A stretch of DNA of 64,000 bases from Curtobacterium sp. MR_MD2014 (lineage in GTDB: Bacteria; Actinomycetota; Actinomycetes; Actinomycetales; Microbacteriaceae), in NCBI RefSeq assembly GCF_000772085.1, contig NZ_CP009755.1, positions 2,728,001 to 2,792,000 on the forward strand. Reading direction: 5' to 3'. Shown piece by piece: positions 51,100-58,881 of the stretch; positions within the stretch are counted from its first letter, which is position 1; each line of letters begins with the position of its first letter. The notes beneath the pieces were generated by a model, which was not told where the DNA came from, did no database searches, and was given only the letters and a program-made list of their open reading frames with translations. The position numbers and the translations under genes are program-made.

Positions 51100-51894
51100 A
51101 TGGCGGTGGAGCAGACGGGTGGCCCGGTCCTCGCGTTGTTCGACGTGGACAACACGCTCGTGCACGGCGCGAGCGCCTTCCACCTGGTCCGTGGCCTCCG
51201 GGCCGCCGGACTGATCACCCTGCGCGACATCGTCAGCGCCGGGTGGAAGCACGCGCGGTTCAAGGTGCGCGGGGAGGACGACCGGCACCTCGCCGCGGCG
51301 CAGACCCGCGGGCTCGAGGTCATCACCGGCATCACCGTCACCGACATGGCCCGGTTGGCCGACGACGTGTGGGAGCGCCACACGGAACCGAGCGTCTGGC
51401 CGGAGACCGCCGCGCTCGCGCGGGAGCACCTCGCGAAGGGCCACCAGGTCTGGCTCGTCACCGCGACGCCGACGTTCCTCGCCGACGTGATCGCGCGGAG
51501 CCTCGGCCTGACCGGTGCCCTGGGCAGCGTGTTCGAGGTGCAGGACGGCGTGTACACGGGCCGCCTCGACGGCGCGTTCCTGCACGGCGAGCAGAAGGCC
51601 GTCGCCGCCCGGGCGCTCCTGGCGAGGACCGGTGCCGACCCCGCGATCTGCTGGGCCTACTCGGACTCGCGGCACGACATCCCGCTCCTCTCGCTCGTCG
51701 GGAACCCCGTCGTGGTGAACCCGGACCAACAGCTCGCGACACACGCGCGCACCGCTGGGTGGCCGTCGATGCGGCTGCAGCGCGCGAGCATCCGCCAGGC
51801 CCGCCGACGGGTCCGCCGCGAGGCCGCCTCCGGCACCGGTACCGCTACCGGCACCGGCACCGGCACCGGCACCGGCACCGTGCAGCGCTCTTAG
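51100..51894 (+). CDS. HAD-IB family phosphatase with GT-repeat tail
   Basis: 264 residues. HAD motifs: LALFDVDNTLVHG (nucleophile Asp), VWLVTATPTFLADVIA (motif II Thr), the Lys in HGEQKAVAARALL, and WAYSDSRHDIPLLSLVGNPVVVNPD (motif IV). This SerB/HAD-IB subgroup is common in actinobacteria as inner-leaflet lipid or serine phosphate phosphatases. The C-terminus (about residues 245-261) is a run of Gly-Thr pairs encoded by an ACCGGC microsatellite. Its stop codon overlaps the regulatory box at 51891. Confidence 0.87.
   Translation: MAVEQTGGPVLALFDVDNTLVHGASAFHLVRGLRAAGLITLRDIVSAGWKHARFKVRGEDDRHLAAAQTRGLEVITGITVTDMARLADDVWERHTEPSVWPETAALAREHLAKGHQVWLVTATPTFLADVIARSLGLTGALGSVFEVQDGVYTGRLDGAFLHGEQKAVAARALLARTGADPAICWAYSDSRHDIPLLSLVGNPVVVNPDQQLATHARTAGWPSMRLQRASIRQARRRVRREAASGTGTATGTGTGTGTGTVQRS
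51831..51880 (+). repeat. ACCGGC microsatellite inside the HAD gene 3' end
   Basis: About eight hexamers, encoding Gly-Thr repeats. The same hexamer recurs at 58639-58671 and, as its complement, at 42334-42453. Confidence 0.85.
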
Positions 51895-51908
51895 GGAGCA
51901 CCGAGGGA
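51891..51908 (+). promoter_or_regulatory. TTAGGG box upstream of GT39 gene
   Basis: TTAGGGA-N6-AGGGA: AGGG half-sites repeat 12 bases apart from the first A, preceded by CGCTC. It ends 42 nt before the ATG of the glycosyltransferase. The matching box at 57092 has the same length and distance. Confidence 0.6.
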
Positions 51909-51950
51909 ACACATCGGATCGGCCGACCCGGACCGGCGATCGTCGTCGAC

Positions 51951-54191
51951 ATGACCACCTACCCGACCCCCGCGACCGACCGTCCGGGCCGCGCCCACCC
52001 CGGTGGGAGCACCGCCGCCCGGGTCCGTCGACGCCAGCCCCTCGTCCGCCTGTTCGCCGGCGAGCGCGAGGACGCCCGCTGGCTCCGCCCGGCGTTCTGG
52101 GCGCTCCTCGTCCTCACCGCCGTCGTGTACCTGTGGGACCTCAGCATCTCCGGGTACGCGAACAGCTTCTACGCCGCCGCCGTGCAGGCCGGCACGAAGT
52201 CCTGGGAGGCGTTCTTCTTCGGCTCCCTCGACTCGTCGAACTTCATCACCGTCGACAAGCCCCCGGCCTCGCTGTGGGTGATGGTGCTGTCCGCCCGGGT
52301 GTTCGGCTTCTCGTCGACCAGCCTGCTGCTCCCCCAGGCGCTCATGGCCGTCGGCTCCGTCGCCCTGGTGTGGGGCACGGTCCGGCGGACCCTCGCCCGC
52401 CTCGGTGCGACGACCGCGAACGTCGGTGCGCTGCTCGCCGGCTTCGTCGTCGCCGCGACCCCGGCCGCCGCGCTGATGTTCCGCTTCGACAACCCGGACG
52501 CGCTCCTCGTCCTGCTCATGACCGCGGGCGCGTACTGCACCGTCCGGGCGCTCCCGAGGGGCAGCTGGCGGTGGATCGCCCTCGCCGGTGTCGCCCTCGG
52601 CTTCGCGTTCCTGACGAAGATGCTGCAGGGCCTGCTCGTCCTGCCGGCGTTCGGCCTCGTGTACCTGTTCGCCGCACGCACGAGCTGGGGCCGGCGCGCG
52701 ATCGGCCTCGGCATCGCCGCGGTCTCGCTCGTCGTGTCCGCGGGTTGGTGGGTGGTCGCCGTGGCGCTGTGGCCCGCGGAGTCGCGCCCGTACATCGGTG
52801 GGTCCACCGACAACACGGTCCTCGACCTGGTGTTCGGCTACAACGGCCTCGGCCGCATCTTCGGCGGCTCGGGCAACGGCGGCGGCGGGGGCGGCACGGG
52901 CGGAGGCGGCACCGCGGGCTCGTCGTTCGGCGGTGCGACCGGGTTGAACCGCCTGTTCTCGTCCGAGATGGGCCTCGAGATCTCCTGGCTCCTGCCCGCC
53001 GCGCTCGTCGCGCTCGTCCTCGGCCTGGTGGTCGTCGGTCGTCGGCACCTCGCCGATCCGGCACGCGCCGGTCTGGTGCTGTGGGGCGGCTGGCTGATCG
53101 TCACCGGTCTGGTCTTCTCGTTCATGTCCGGCACGATCCACCCGTACTACACGGTCGCGCTCGCCCCGGCGATCGCCGGCCTGGTCGGCACCGGTGGTGC
53201 GCTCCTCTGGCACGCCCGCGAGCGTGTCACCGGTCGCCTCGGCCTCGCCGCGATGGTCGGCGGGACGGCGTTCTGGAGCTGGTGCCTGCTGAACGAGGAC
53301 CCGACCTGGCTGCCCTGGCTCCGATGGGTGGTGCTCGCCGGGGGGCTCCTGTCCGCCGCGGCGATCGTCGTCGGCAGCGTGCCCACCCTCCGGAAGGCCG
53401 TCACCGTCGGCGTCCTCGCCGGCACCCTGTTCGGGCTGACCGGCACGACCGCGTACGCGCTCGCCACGACGACCGTCGCGCACTCCGGGTCCATCCCGAG
53501 CGTCGGCCCGGCGGGCAGCGGCTCCGGTGGGACGGGCGGCGCAGCAGGATTCCCGGGCGGCGGTGGCGGTGGACAGCCGGGAGGCGCGGGAGGCCCCGGC
53601 GGGTCGACTGACGGCACGCAGACGGACGGCTCCCAGGACGGTGGCGGCCCGGGCGGGCAGGGCACGCAGCAGGACGGGACGGACGGCTCCCGGCAGGGCC
53701 CGGACAGCGGCGGGCAAGCGCCGACCGGCTCGGCTCCTGCGGGGACGGGCGACGGCGTCCCGACGATGCCGGGCAGTTCCGGCTCCGGCTCCGGCTCCGC
53801 GACCTCGGAGGACGGTGCCCCGACCGGCGGCGGCGGGATGGGTGGTGGCGGTGTGACGACGTCGTCGGCACTGACGAAGCTGCTCGCCGCCTCGGACGCG
53901 AAGTGGTCGGCCGCGGTGAACGGCTCGCAGTCGGCCGCGCAGCTCGAGCTCGACACCGACACCGCCGTGATGGCCATCGGCGGCTGGTCGAGCGACCCCG
54001 CGCCGACCCTGGCCGAGTTCCAGGCCTGGGTCGCGGCCGGTGACGTCGGCTACTACGTGTCCTCGGGCTCCGGCGGCGGGATGGGTGGCGGCTCGTCGAC
54101 CGCGAGCGCGATCCAGGAGTGGGTCGCCGCGCACTACGAGGCGACCACGGTCGGCGGCCAGACCGTCTACGACCTGAGCGCGTCGAAGTGA
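51951..54191 (+). CDS. GT39-family (ArnT/Pmt-like) glycosyltransferase with long extracellular C-terminus
   Basis: 746 residues. About ten to eleven helices after residue 45; SGYANSFYAAAVQAG, SLDSSNFITVDKPPASLWVMVLSARVFGFS (DKPP near residues 102-105) is the substrate loop of this polyprenyl-phosphate-sugar transferase group. Two unusual parts: a Gly-rich stretch in an external loop (about 306-324) and a Gly/Ser/Asp/Gln-rich disordered region (about 525-640) before a folded C-terminal domain (LLAASDAKWSAAVNGSQSAA...). It likely decorates an envelope component on the outer face. Followed by its putative two-component regulators. Confidence 0.87.
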   Translation: MTTYPTPATDRPGRAHPGGSTAARVRRRQPLVRLFAGEREDARWLRPAFWALLVLTAVVYLWDLSISGYANSFYAAAVQAGTKSWEAFFFGSLDSSNFITVDKPPASLWVMVLSARVFGFSSTSLLLPQALMAVGSVALVWGTVRRTLARLGATTANVGALLAGFVVAATPAAALMFRFDNPDALLVLLMTAGAYCTVRALPRGSWRWIALAGVALGFAFLTKMLQGLLVLPAFGLVYLFAARTSWGRRAIGLGIAAVSLVVSAGWWVVAVALWPAESRPYIGGSTDNTVLDLVFGYNGLGRIFGGSGNGGGGGGTGGGGTAGSSFGGATGLNRLFSSEMGLEISWLLPAALVALVLGLVVVGRRHLADPARAGLVLWGGWLIVTGLVFSFMSGTIHPYYTVALAPAIAGLVGTGGALLWHARERVTGRLGLAAMVGGTAFWSWCLLNEDPTWLPWLRWVVLAGGLLSAAAIVVGSVPTLRKAVTVGVLAGTLFGLTGTTAYALATTTVAHSGSIPSVGPAGSGSGGTGGAAGFPGGGGGGQPGGAGGPGGSTDGTQTDGSQDGGGPGGQGTQQDGTDGSRQGPDSGGQAPTGSAPAGTGDGVPTMPGSSGSGSGSATSEDGAPTGGGGMGGGGVTTSSALTKLLAASDAKWSAAVNGSQSAAQLELDTDTAVMAIGGWSSDPAPTLAEFQAWVAAGDVGYYVSSGSGGGMGGGSSTASAIQEWVAAHYEATTVGGQTVYDLSASK

Positions 54192-54230
54192 CGGCATCGA
54201 CGTGACCGACGACGAGGACACGGCGGTGGC

Positions 54231-54236
54231 TAGGCT
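54231..54236 (+). promoter_or_regulatory. -10 hexamer TAGGCT, leaderless start of OmpR-type regulator
   Basis: TAGGCT ends 7 nt before the ATG at 54244. Confidence 0.6.
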
Positions 54237-54243
54237 CCGGTGC

Positions 54244-54966
54244 ATGGCGGACCGACCACTCCGACGCACCGACGGCAGCCCCGTCCGGGTCCTCGTCGTC
54301 GACGACGAGCACGCCTTGGCCGATGCCGTCGCCCTCGCGTTCGAGGGCGACGGCTGGGCCGTGCGGGCGGTGCACCGCGGACGGGACGTGCTCTTCGCGG
54401 CGCGGGAGTTCCTGCCCGACGTGGTCGTGCTCGACGTGATGCTGCCGGACATCGACGGCTTCGAGGTGCTCGAGCGGCTCCGGGACGCCCGGGACCCCGT
54501 GCGGGTGCTGTTCCTCACCGCCCGGGACGCCCCCGAGGACCGGCTCGCCGGACTCACCGGCGGCGGCGACGACTACCTGACGAAGCCCTTCGGCATCGAC
54601 GAGCTGCTCGTCCGTGCCCGCATCCTGGCCCGGACCGCACCGCAGGTGGTCGCGGCACCGGGGTCGTCCGCGGTCGTGGTCGGCGACCTCCGGCTCGACG
54701 AGGAGGACCGCTCGGTGCTGCGCGACGGCGAGCCGATCGAGCTCACGCCGACCGAGTACGAGCTCCTCCGCCACCTCGCCCGGAACGCGAACCGGGTGCT
54801 GTCCCGCGAGCAGATCCTGGCGAGCGTGTGGGGCATGGACTTCGGCACGTCGTCGAACCTCGTCGACATGTACGTCTCGTACCTGCGGCGGAAGCTCGAC
54901 GCCGGACGCGAGCCGATGCTGCAGACGGTCCGGGGCGCCGGCTACGTGCTGCGGCCGACGCCGTGA
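54244..54966 (+). CDS. OmpR/PhoB-type response regulator
   Basis: 240 residues. Receiver with RVLVVDDEHALADAV, phosphoacceptor Asp in PDVVVLDVMLPDIDG (near residue 65) and Lys in YLTKPFG; the winged-helix domain has ELTPTEYELLRHLARNANRVLSREQI and the recognition-helix region NLVDMYVSYLRRKLD. ATG 54244 is supported by a TAGGCT hexamer 7 nt upstream. PhoB-like proteins bind tandem half-sites about 11 bp apart, as found before the two glycosyltransferase genes flanking this system. The kinase overlaps by GTGA. Confidence 0.92.
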   Translation: MADRPLRRTDGSPVRVLVVDDEHALADAVALAFEGDGWAVRAVHRGRDVLFAAREFLPDVVVLDVMLPDIDGFEVLERLRDARDPVRVLFLTARDAPEDRLAGLTGGGDDYLTKPFGIDELLVRARILARTAPQVVAAPGSSAVVVGDLRLDEEDRSVLRDGEPIELTPTEYELLRHLARNANRVLSREQILASVWGMDFGTSSNLVDMYVSYLRRKLDAGREPMLQTVRGAGYVLRPTP

Positions 54967-56612
54967 GCCGTCCCGACGGGGCGGGGCGTGCCTCCCGACC
55001 GGTGCGCACCCCGTCGCTGCGCTGGCGGATCGTCGGAGCCGTGGCGCTGCTGCTCGTCGCGACGAACGTCGTCGTCGGCGCGGTGACCGTGATCGCGTAC
55101 CGCGAGTACCTGGTCGGACGGCTCGACGCGGAGCTGGCGACGGCGGCGGGCCGGACCCCGGGCGGGCAGCCGCCGTCCGGACCGCCCCCGGAGTCCTCCG
55201 GCGGTCAGCAGGACCCGGACAACCGGTTCATCGGGGCGCCGGGACAGGCGGCCGACACCGTCGTGGCGGTCCTGCGCGACGGTGACGCCGTGCTCGCCGG
55301 GTACACGGACGGTGCCGGTGCGCAGCACGGTCTCAGCCGAGCGCAGGAGACCGTGCTCGCGGACGTCGCACCGGATGCGACCCCCACGACGGTCTCGCTG
55401 GGGTCGCTCGGGGCGTACCGGGCGCAGGCGGTCACCCGCGGCGGCGACGTCTTCGTGACGGCGCTGCCCCTCGGGGACCTGCGCGCGTCGGTCGTCCGAC
55501 TCGTCGTCGTCATCGGGAGCACCACGCTGCTCGCACTCCTCGTCGCGGCGTGGGCGCTGACCCTGGCCGTCCGACGATCGCTGCGTCCGCTCGAGCGGGT
55601 CGCCTCCGTCGCGTCGAGCGTCACCGCGCTGGACCTCGAACGCGGAGACGCCGACATCGCCGCCCGGGTGCCCTCCGCGGACCTCGTGGTCAGCCGCGAG
55701 GTCGGACAGGTCGGCACCGCGCTCAACCGGCTGCTCGGCCACGTCGGCCGCGCACTGACCGTCCGACGGGACGCCGAGCGGGGCATGCGCACCTTCGTCG
55801 CCGACGCCTCGCACGAGCTGCGCACGCCGATCGCGACCGTCCGCGCCTACGCCGAGCTGTCGGCCGGTTCGCAGGACGTCGCAGCGCTGCAGCGGAACGC
55901 CGAACGGATCGGCCGCGAGGCGGTGCGGATGGGCGACCTGGTCGAGGAGCTCCTGCTGCTCGCCCGGCTCGACGCCGCGACACACGACGGCGCGGCACCC
56001 GACGCAGCGACACACGACGGCGCGGCGCCCGACGGCGCGGCGCCCGACGGCCCGGCGCCCGACGGCCCGGCGCCCGACGCCGCCGCCCTCGCCGCCCGGC
56101 CCGGGACGGTGCACGAGGAGGTCGACCTCACCGCCACGGTGGTCGAGGCCGTGATGGACGCACGAGCCACCGCACCCGACCACCGGTGGATGCTGCAGCT
56201 CGCCGACGACCGCCCGCTGACGGTGTCCGGCGACCCGGGGCAGCTGCGGCGCGCCGTCACGAACCTGCTCGCGAACGCGCGGACGCACACCCCGGCGGGG
56301 ACGACCGTCGTGGTGTCGCTGCAACGGGTCCCGCGCACCGGGGGCGACGAGGCCGCGACGGGTGGGCTCGCACGGCTGGTCGTGGCGAACGACGGACCCC
56401 CGATCGACGCCGAGGTCCTGCCGGTGCTGTTCGACCGCTTCACCCGGGGCTCGTCGTCCCGCTCGCGGGAGCACGGGACGAGCGGCCTCGGACTGGCGAT
56501 CGTCCGCGCGGTCGTGACCGCACACGGTGGGAGCGTCCGGGTCGTGTCGGAGCCGGGACGGACCGCGTTCACGGTCGACCTGCCGGAGGTCGGCGACCGA
56601 TCCGACGCCTGA
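54963..56612 (+). CDS. two-helix sensor histidine kinase with repeat-rich linker
   Basis: 549 residues. Two membrane helices (about 21-44 and 177-200) bracket an external sensor domain that starts with a Pro/Gly-rich stretch. Then a HAMP region, HisKA (FVADASHELRTPIATVRAYAELS, His near 284) and HATPase (VTNLLANARTHTPAG, GTSGLGLAIVRAVVTAHGG). Between HisKA and HATPase lies an expanded DGAAP/DGPAP repeat (about 336-376) not usual in the family. The first codons overlap a half copy of the palindromic element. Confidence 0.9.
   Translation: MSRPDGAGRASRPVRTPSLRWRIVGAVALLLVATNVVVGAVTVIAYREYLVGRLDAELATAAGRTPGGQPPSGPPPESSGGQQDPDNRFIGAPGQAADTVVAVLRDGDAVLAGYTDGAGAQHGLSRAQETVLADVAPDATPTTVSLGSLGAYRAQAVTRGGDVFVTALPLGDLRASVVRLVVVIGSTTLLALLVAAWALTLAVRRSLRPLERVASVASSVTALDLERGDADIAARVPSADLVVSREVGQVGTALNRLLGHVGRALTVRRDAERGMRTFVADASHELRTPIATVRAYAELSAGSQDVAALQRNAERIGREAVRMGDLVEELLLLARLDAATHDGAAPDAATHDGAAPDGAAPDGPAPDGPAPDAAALAARPGTVHEEVDLTATVVEAVMDARATAPDHRWMLQLADDRPLTVSGDPGQLRRAVTNLLANARTHTPAGTTVVVSLQRVPRTGGDEAATGGLARLVVANDGPPIDAEVLPVLFDRFTRGSSSRSREHGTSGLGLAIVRAVVTAHGGSVRVVSEPGRTAFTVDLPEVGDRSDA
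54971..55002. repeat. half copy of palindromic element inside the kinase 5' end
   Basis: GGGCGTGCCTCCCGACCGG matches the right arm and is translated as part of DGAGRASRPVR at the kinase N-terminus. Confidence 0.5.
55971..56090 (+). repeat. in-frame 15-bp repeats in the kinase linker
   Basis: Repeats of GACGGCGCGGCGCCC and variants encode DGAAP, DGPAP and AATHDGAAP units. Length is a multiple of three, so the frame survives copy-number change. Confidence 0.88.
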
Positions 56613-56724
56613 CGATCCCGGTGCACGATCCCCGCGGACCGCGAACCAGGATCGTCACGCGTACCCGCTCCCGCTTCCTCGTCTGCCACGGGTACGCTGC
56701 GGGCACCGGCGGAAGGGGAACGCG

Positions 56725-57075
56725 ATGGACCAGCGACACGGCGACCTGCGGGACGGCGACCTCCGCAGCGGCGACCTGCGGGACGGTGACCCGCGCGGGA
56801 CGGACCAGCGGTTCACCCGCCTGCCGGAGCGTGCCCGACCCGAGGACCTGGTCGTCGAGGTCCCCGCGTTCGAGGACGACCGACCCCAGCCCGAACCCGA
56901 GCCGCCGGCCGCCGCCCCCGAGCTCGTCGCCGCGACCCGCTTCGCGCAGACCTCGCACGCGATGCCGACGATCCGGCGGACGCAGACGCGCGCGGGGCTC
57001 TGGATCGCGGGCGTGCCGATCGCGGCGCTCGCCGTCGTCGCGATCGTGCAGATCGTGCTCGGCGTCACCGGCTGA
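56725..57075 (+). CDS. small single-helix membrane protein
   Basis: 116 residues. The N-terminus is a degenerate GDLRDGD repeat (residues 6-24), followed by an acidic Pro-rich region and one C-terminal transmembrane helix (about 91-113). The Shine-Dalgarno is GGAAGGGG; a TACGCT hexamer at 56693-56698 would give a leader of about 20 nt. It lies between the two-component genes and the GT2-GtrA gene, so it may be an accessory of the same envelope system. No family recognised. Confidence 0.65.
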   Translation: MDQRHGDLRDGDLRSGDLRDGDPRGTDQRFTRLPERARPEDLVVEVPAFEDDRPQPEPEPPAAAPELVAATRFAQTSHAMPTIRRTQTRAGLWIAGVPIAALAVVAIVQIVLGVTG

Positions 57076-57091
57076 GCCCTCCGACCGCTTC

Positions 57092-57109
57092 TTAGGGGCA
57101 CCACAGGGT
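57092..57109 (+). promoter_or_regulatory. TTAGGG box upstream of GT2-GtrA gene
   Basis: TTAGGGG-N6-AGGGT preceded by CGCTTC; ends 42 nt before the ATG at 57152, exactly as the box at 51891 does before its gene. Confidence 0.6.
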
Positions 57110-57151
57110 GCTGCTGCGGTCCGCATCGACGCGCTGCCGAGCCTGGGCGGC

Positions 57152-58486
57152 ATGACGGAAGCAGCCACCCCCAACGACAGCAGCACCCCGCTCGACAGCA
57201 GCACCGCGCTCGACATCGACATCGTCGTGCCCTGCCACGACGAGCAGGGCACGCTCGCCGCCCACGTCCGACGTCTGCACCACTTCTGCCGGACGTCGTT
57301 GCCGCACACCTGGCGCATCACGATCGCCGACAACGCCTCGACCGACGACACCGGGCGCATCGCCGACGACCTCGCCGCGATGCTGCCCGAGGTGCACGCC
57401 GTCCACCTGCCGCTCAAGGGTCGCGGCCGCGCCCTCAAGGCGGTCTGGGCAGCGTCCCCGGCCGCCGTGCTCGTCTACGTGGACGAGGACCTGTCGACCG
57501 ACCTCGCGGCGCTCGAACCGCTCGTCGCACCGCTGCTCTCCGGCCACTCCGACGTGGCGATCGGCACGCGGCTCGCGGGGTCCTCCCGGGTCGTGCGCGG
57601 CGGCAAGCGCGAGTTCATCTCCCGCTCGTACAACCTGCTCCTCCGCAGCACGATGGGCGTGTCGTTCTCCGACGCCCAGTGCGGGTTCAAGGCGATCACC
57701 CGCCAGGCCGCCGACCACCTGCTGCCCCTCTGCGAGGACGACGCGTGGTTCTTCGACACCGAGCTCCTGGTGCTCGCCGAGCACGCGGGGCTGCGCGTCC
57801 ACGAGGTCCCGGTCGACTGGGTCGACGACGTGGACTCCTCGGTGCACATCGCGTCGACCGCAGCCGAGGACCTCAAGGGCATGTGGCGCGTTTCCCGCGG
57901 GCTCGCGACCGGGCGCATCCCGATCGACCCGGTGTACGACGCCATCGGCCGGCAGCCCTTCACGACCCCGCACGTGGGGATCATCGGTCAGCTCATGCGC
58001 TTCGGGACCATCGGCGTGCTGTCCACGGTCGCCTTCGCGCTGCTCTACGCACTGTTCCGGCCCGCGATCGGAGCGCAGACGGCGGACTTCCTCGCGCTGC
58101 TCATCACGGCGATCGGCAACACCGCACTGAACCGCCGCTTCACCTTCGGAGTCCGAGGGCGGGCGGGGGCCGGCGTCCACCACGTGCAGGGACTCGTCGT
58201 GTTCGGCATCGCCTGGGCGATCACCGCCGGGTCGCTCGTCCTGCTGCACACGACCGTGCCCGGGGCGTCGCACGGCGCCGAGGTCCTGGTGCTCACCGGC
58301 GCGAACCTCGTCGCGACCCTGGTGCGCTTCGTCCTCTTCAAGGCGTGGGTGTTCCGCACGAGGCGGCGTCCCGTGCTCGTGCGCCCCGGCGGCCCCACGG
58401 CAGCCGTCGCCGACGCTGCCGGCCCGATCGCGACGACGGCGACCGCCGCGGCGGCGACCCGGCGGGTCGACGAGCCGGCGGCCTGA
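57152..58486 (+). CDS. GT2 glycosyltransferase fused to a GtrA domain
   Basis: 444 residues. N-terminal GT-A domain with IDIVVPCHDEQGTLAAHV, DNASTDDTG and the DXD-like VYVDEDLSTDL near residues 109-119, then QCGFKAIT, as in dolichol/polyprenyl-phosphate sugar synthases. The C-terminal GtrA domain (FGTIGVLSTVAFALLYALF... FVLFKAWVF) has four helices. It should make and perhaps flip a polyprenyl-phosphate sugar, the donor for the GT39 enzyme at 51951. Both genes share the same TTAGGG box. Confidence 0.9.
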   Translation: MTEAATPNDSSTPLDSSTALDIDIVVPCHDEQGTLAAHVRRLHHFCRTSLPHTWRITIADNASTDDTGRIADDLAAMLPEVHAVHLPLKGRGRALKAVWAASPAAVLVYVDEDLSTDLAALEPLVAPLLSGHSDVAIGTRLAGSSRVVRGGKREFISRSYNLLLRSTMGVSFSDAQCGFKAITRQAADHLLPLCEDDAWFFDTELLVLAEHAGLRVHEVPVDWVDDVDSSVHIASTAAEDLKGMWRVSRGLATGRIPIDPVYDAIGRQPFTTPHVGIIGQLMRFGTIGVLSTVAFALLYALFRPAIGAQTADFLALLITAIGNTALNRRFTFGVRGRAGAGVHHVQGLVVFGIAWAITAGSLVLLHTTVPGASHGAEVLVLTGANLVATLVRFVLFKAWVFRTRRRPVLVRPGGPTAAVADAAGPIATTATAAAATRRVDEPAA

Positions 58487-58549
58487 GCCGCCGCAGCAGG
58501 CGGCGCGCCGCGAAGCTCGCGGCGCGGCGCTCGCGGCACGGCGCTCGCG

Positions 58550-58609
58550 GCACAACCGGAAGCACGTCGCGCCACGGGATCCCGTGGCGCGAGGTGCTTC
58601 CGGTTGTGC
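58550..58609. terminator. 60-bp near-perfect palindrome after GT2-GtrA gene
   Basis: Arms beginning GCACAACCGGAAGCAC and centred on CCACGGGATCCCGTGG pair with a single mismatched position. It follows the GT2-GtrA stop by 63 bp, so it probably terminates that transcript; no T-tract. Confidence 0.6.
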
Positions 58610-58638
58610 GCAAGCAGACAGAACCGCGGGAGCAGAAC

Positions 58639-58671
58639 GGCACCGGCACCGGCACCGGCACCGGAACCGGC
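58639..58671 (+). repeat. ACCGGC microsatellite
   Basis: Five hexamers, the last with one change, between the long palindrome and element H. Confidence 0.8.
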
Positions 58672-58678
58672 CGCACAC

Positions 58679-58723
58679 CGGACGGGAGGCGCGTGGCCGG
58701 ACCGCCCCGCGCCTCCCGTCCGG
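58679..58723. repeat. dispersed palindromic element, copy H
   Basis: CCGGACGGGAGGC and GCCTCCCGTCCGG arms around CGTGGCCGGACCGCCCCG, upstream of the glutamate synthase gene. Confidence 0.85.
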
Positions 58724-58881
58724 CCGGTCTGTTGCACCCGCGGTATACCAAGCCGTAGCATCGGCTCACCGCACCACCCCCACACAGGGCCACGACCGCC
58801 ACCACCGGTCCGCCCGCGGCGAGCGCTCCACCGATGCAGCCCTGGCCGTCCGCTGCCGGCTGAGCCCCACTGGACCCGCAC

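Larger units (their letters stand above)
58487..58881. other. 395-bp gap rich in palindromes and repeats
   Basis: No protein-coding signal. From left to right it holds GCTCGCGGC repeats (58515-58549), a 60-bp palindrome (58550-58609), an ACCGGC microsatellite (58639-58671), palindromic element H (58679-58723), and a less ordered stretch with GGTATACC (58742-58749) that may include the glutamate synthase promoter. Confidence 0.8.
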
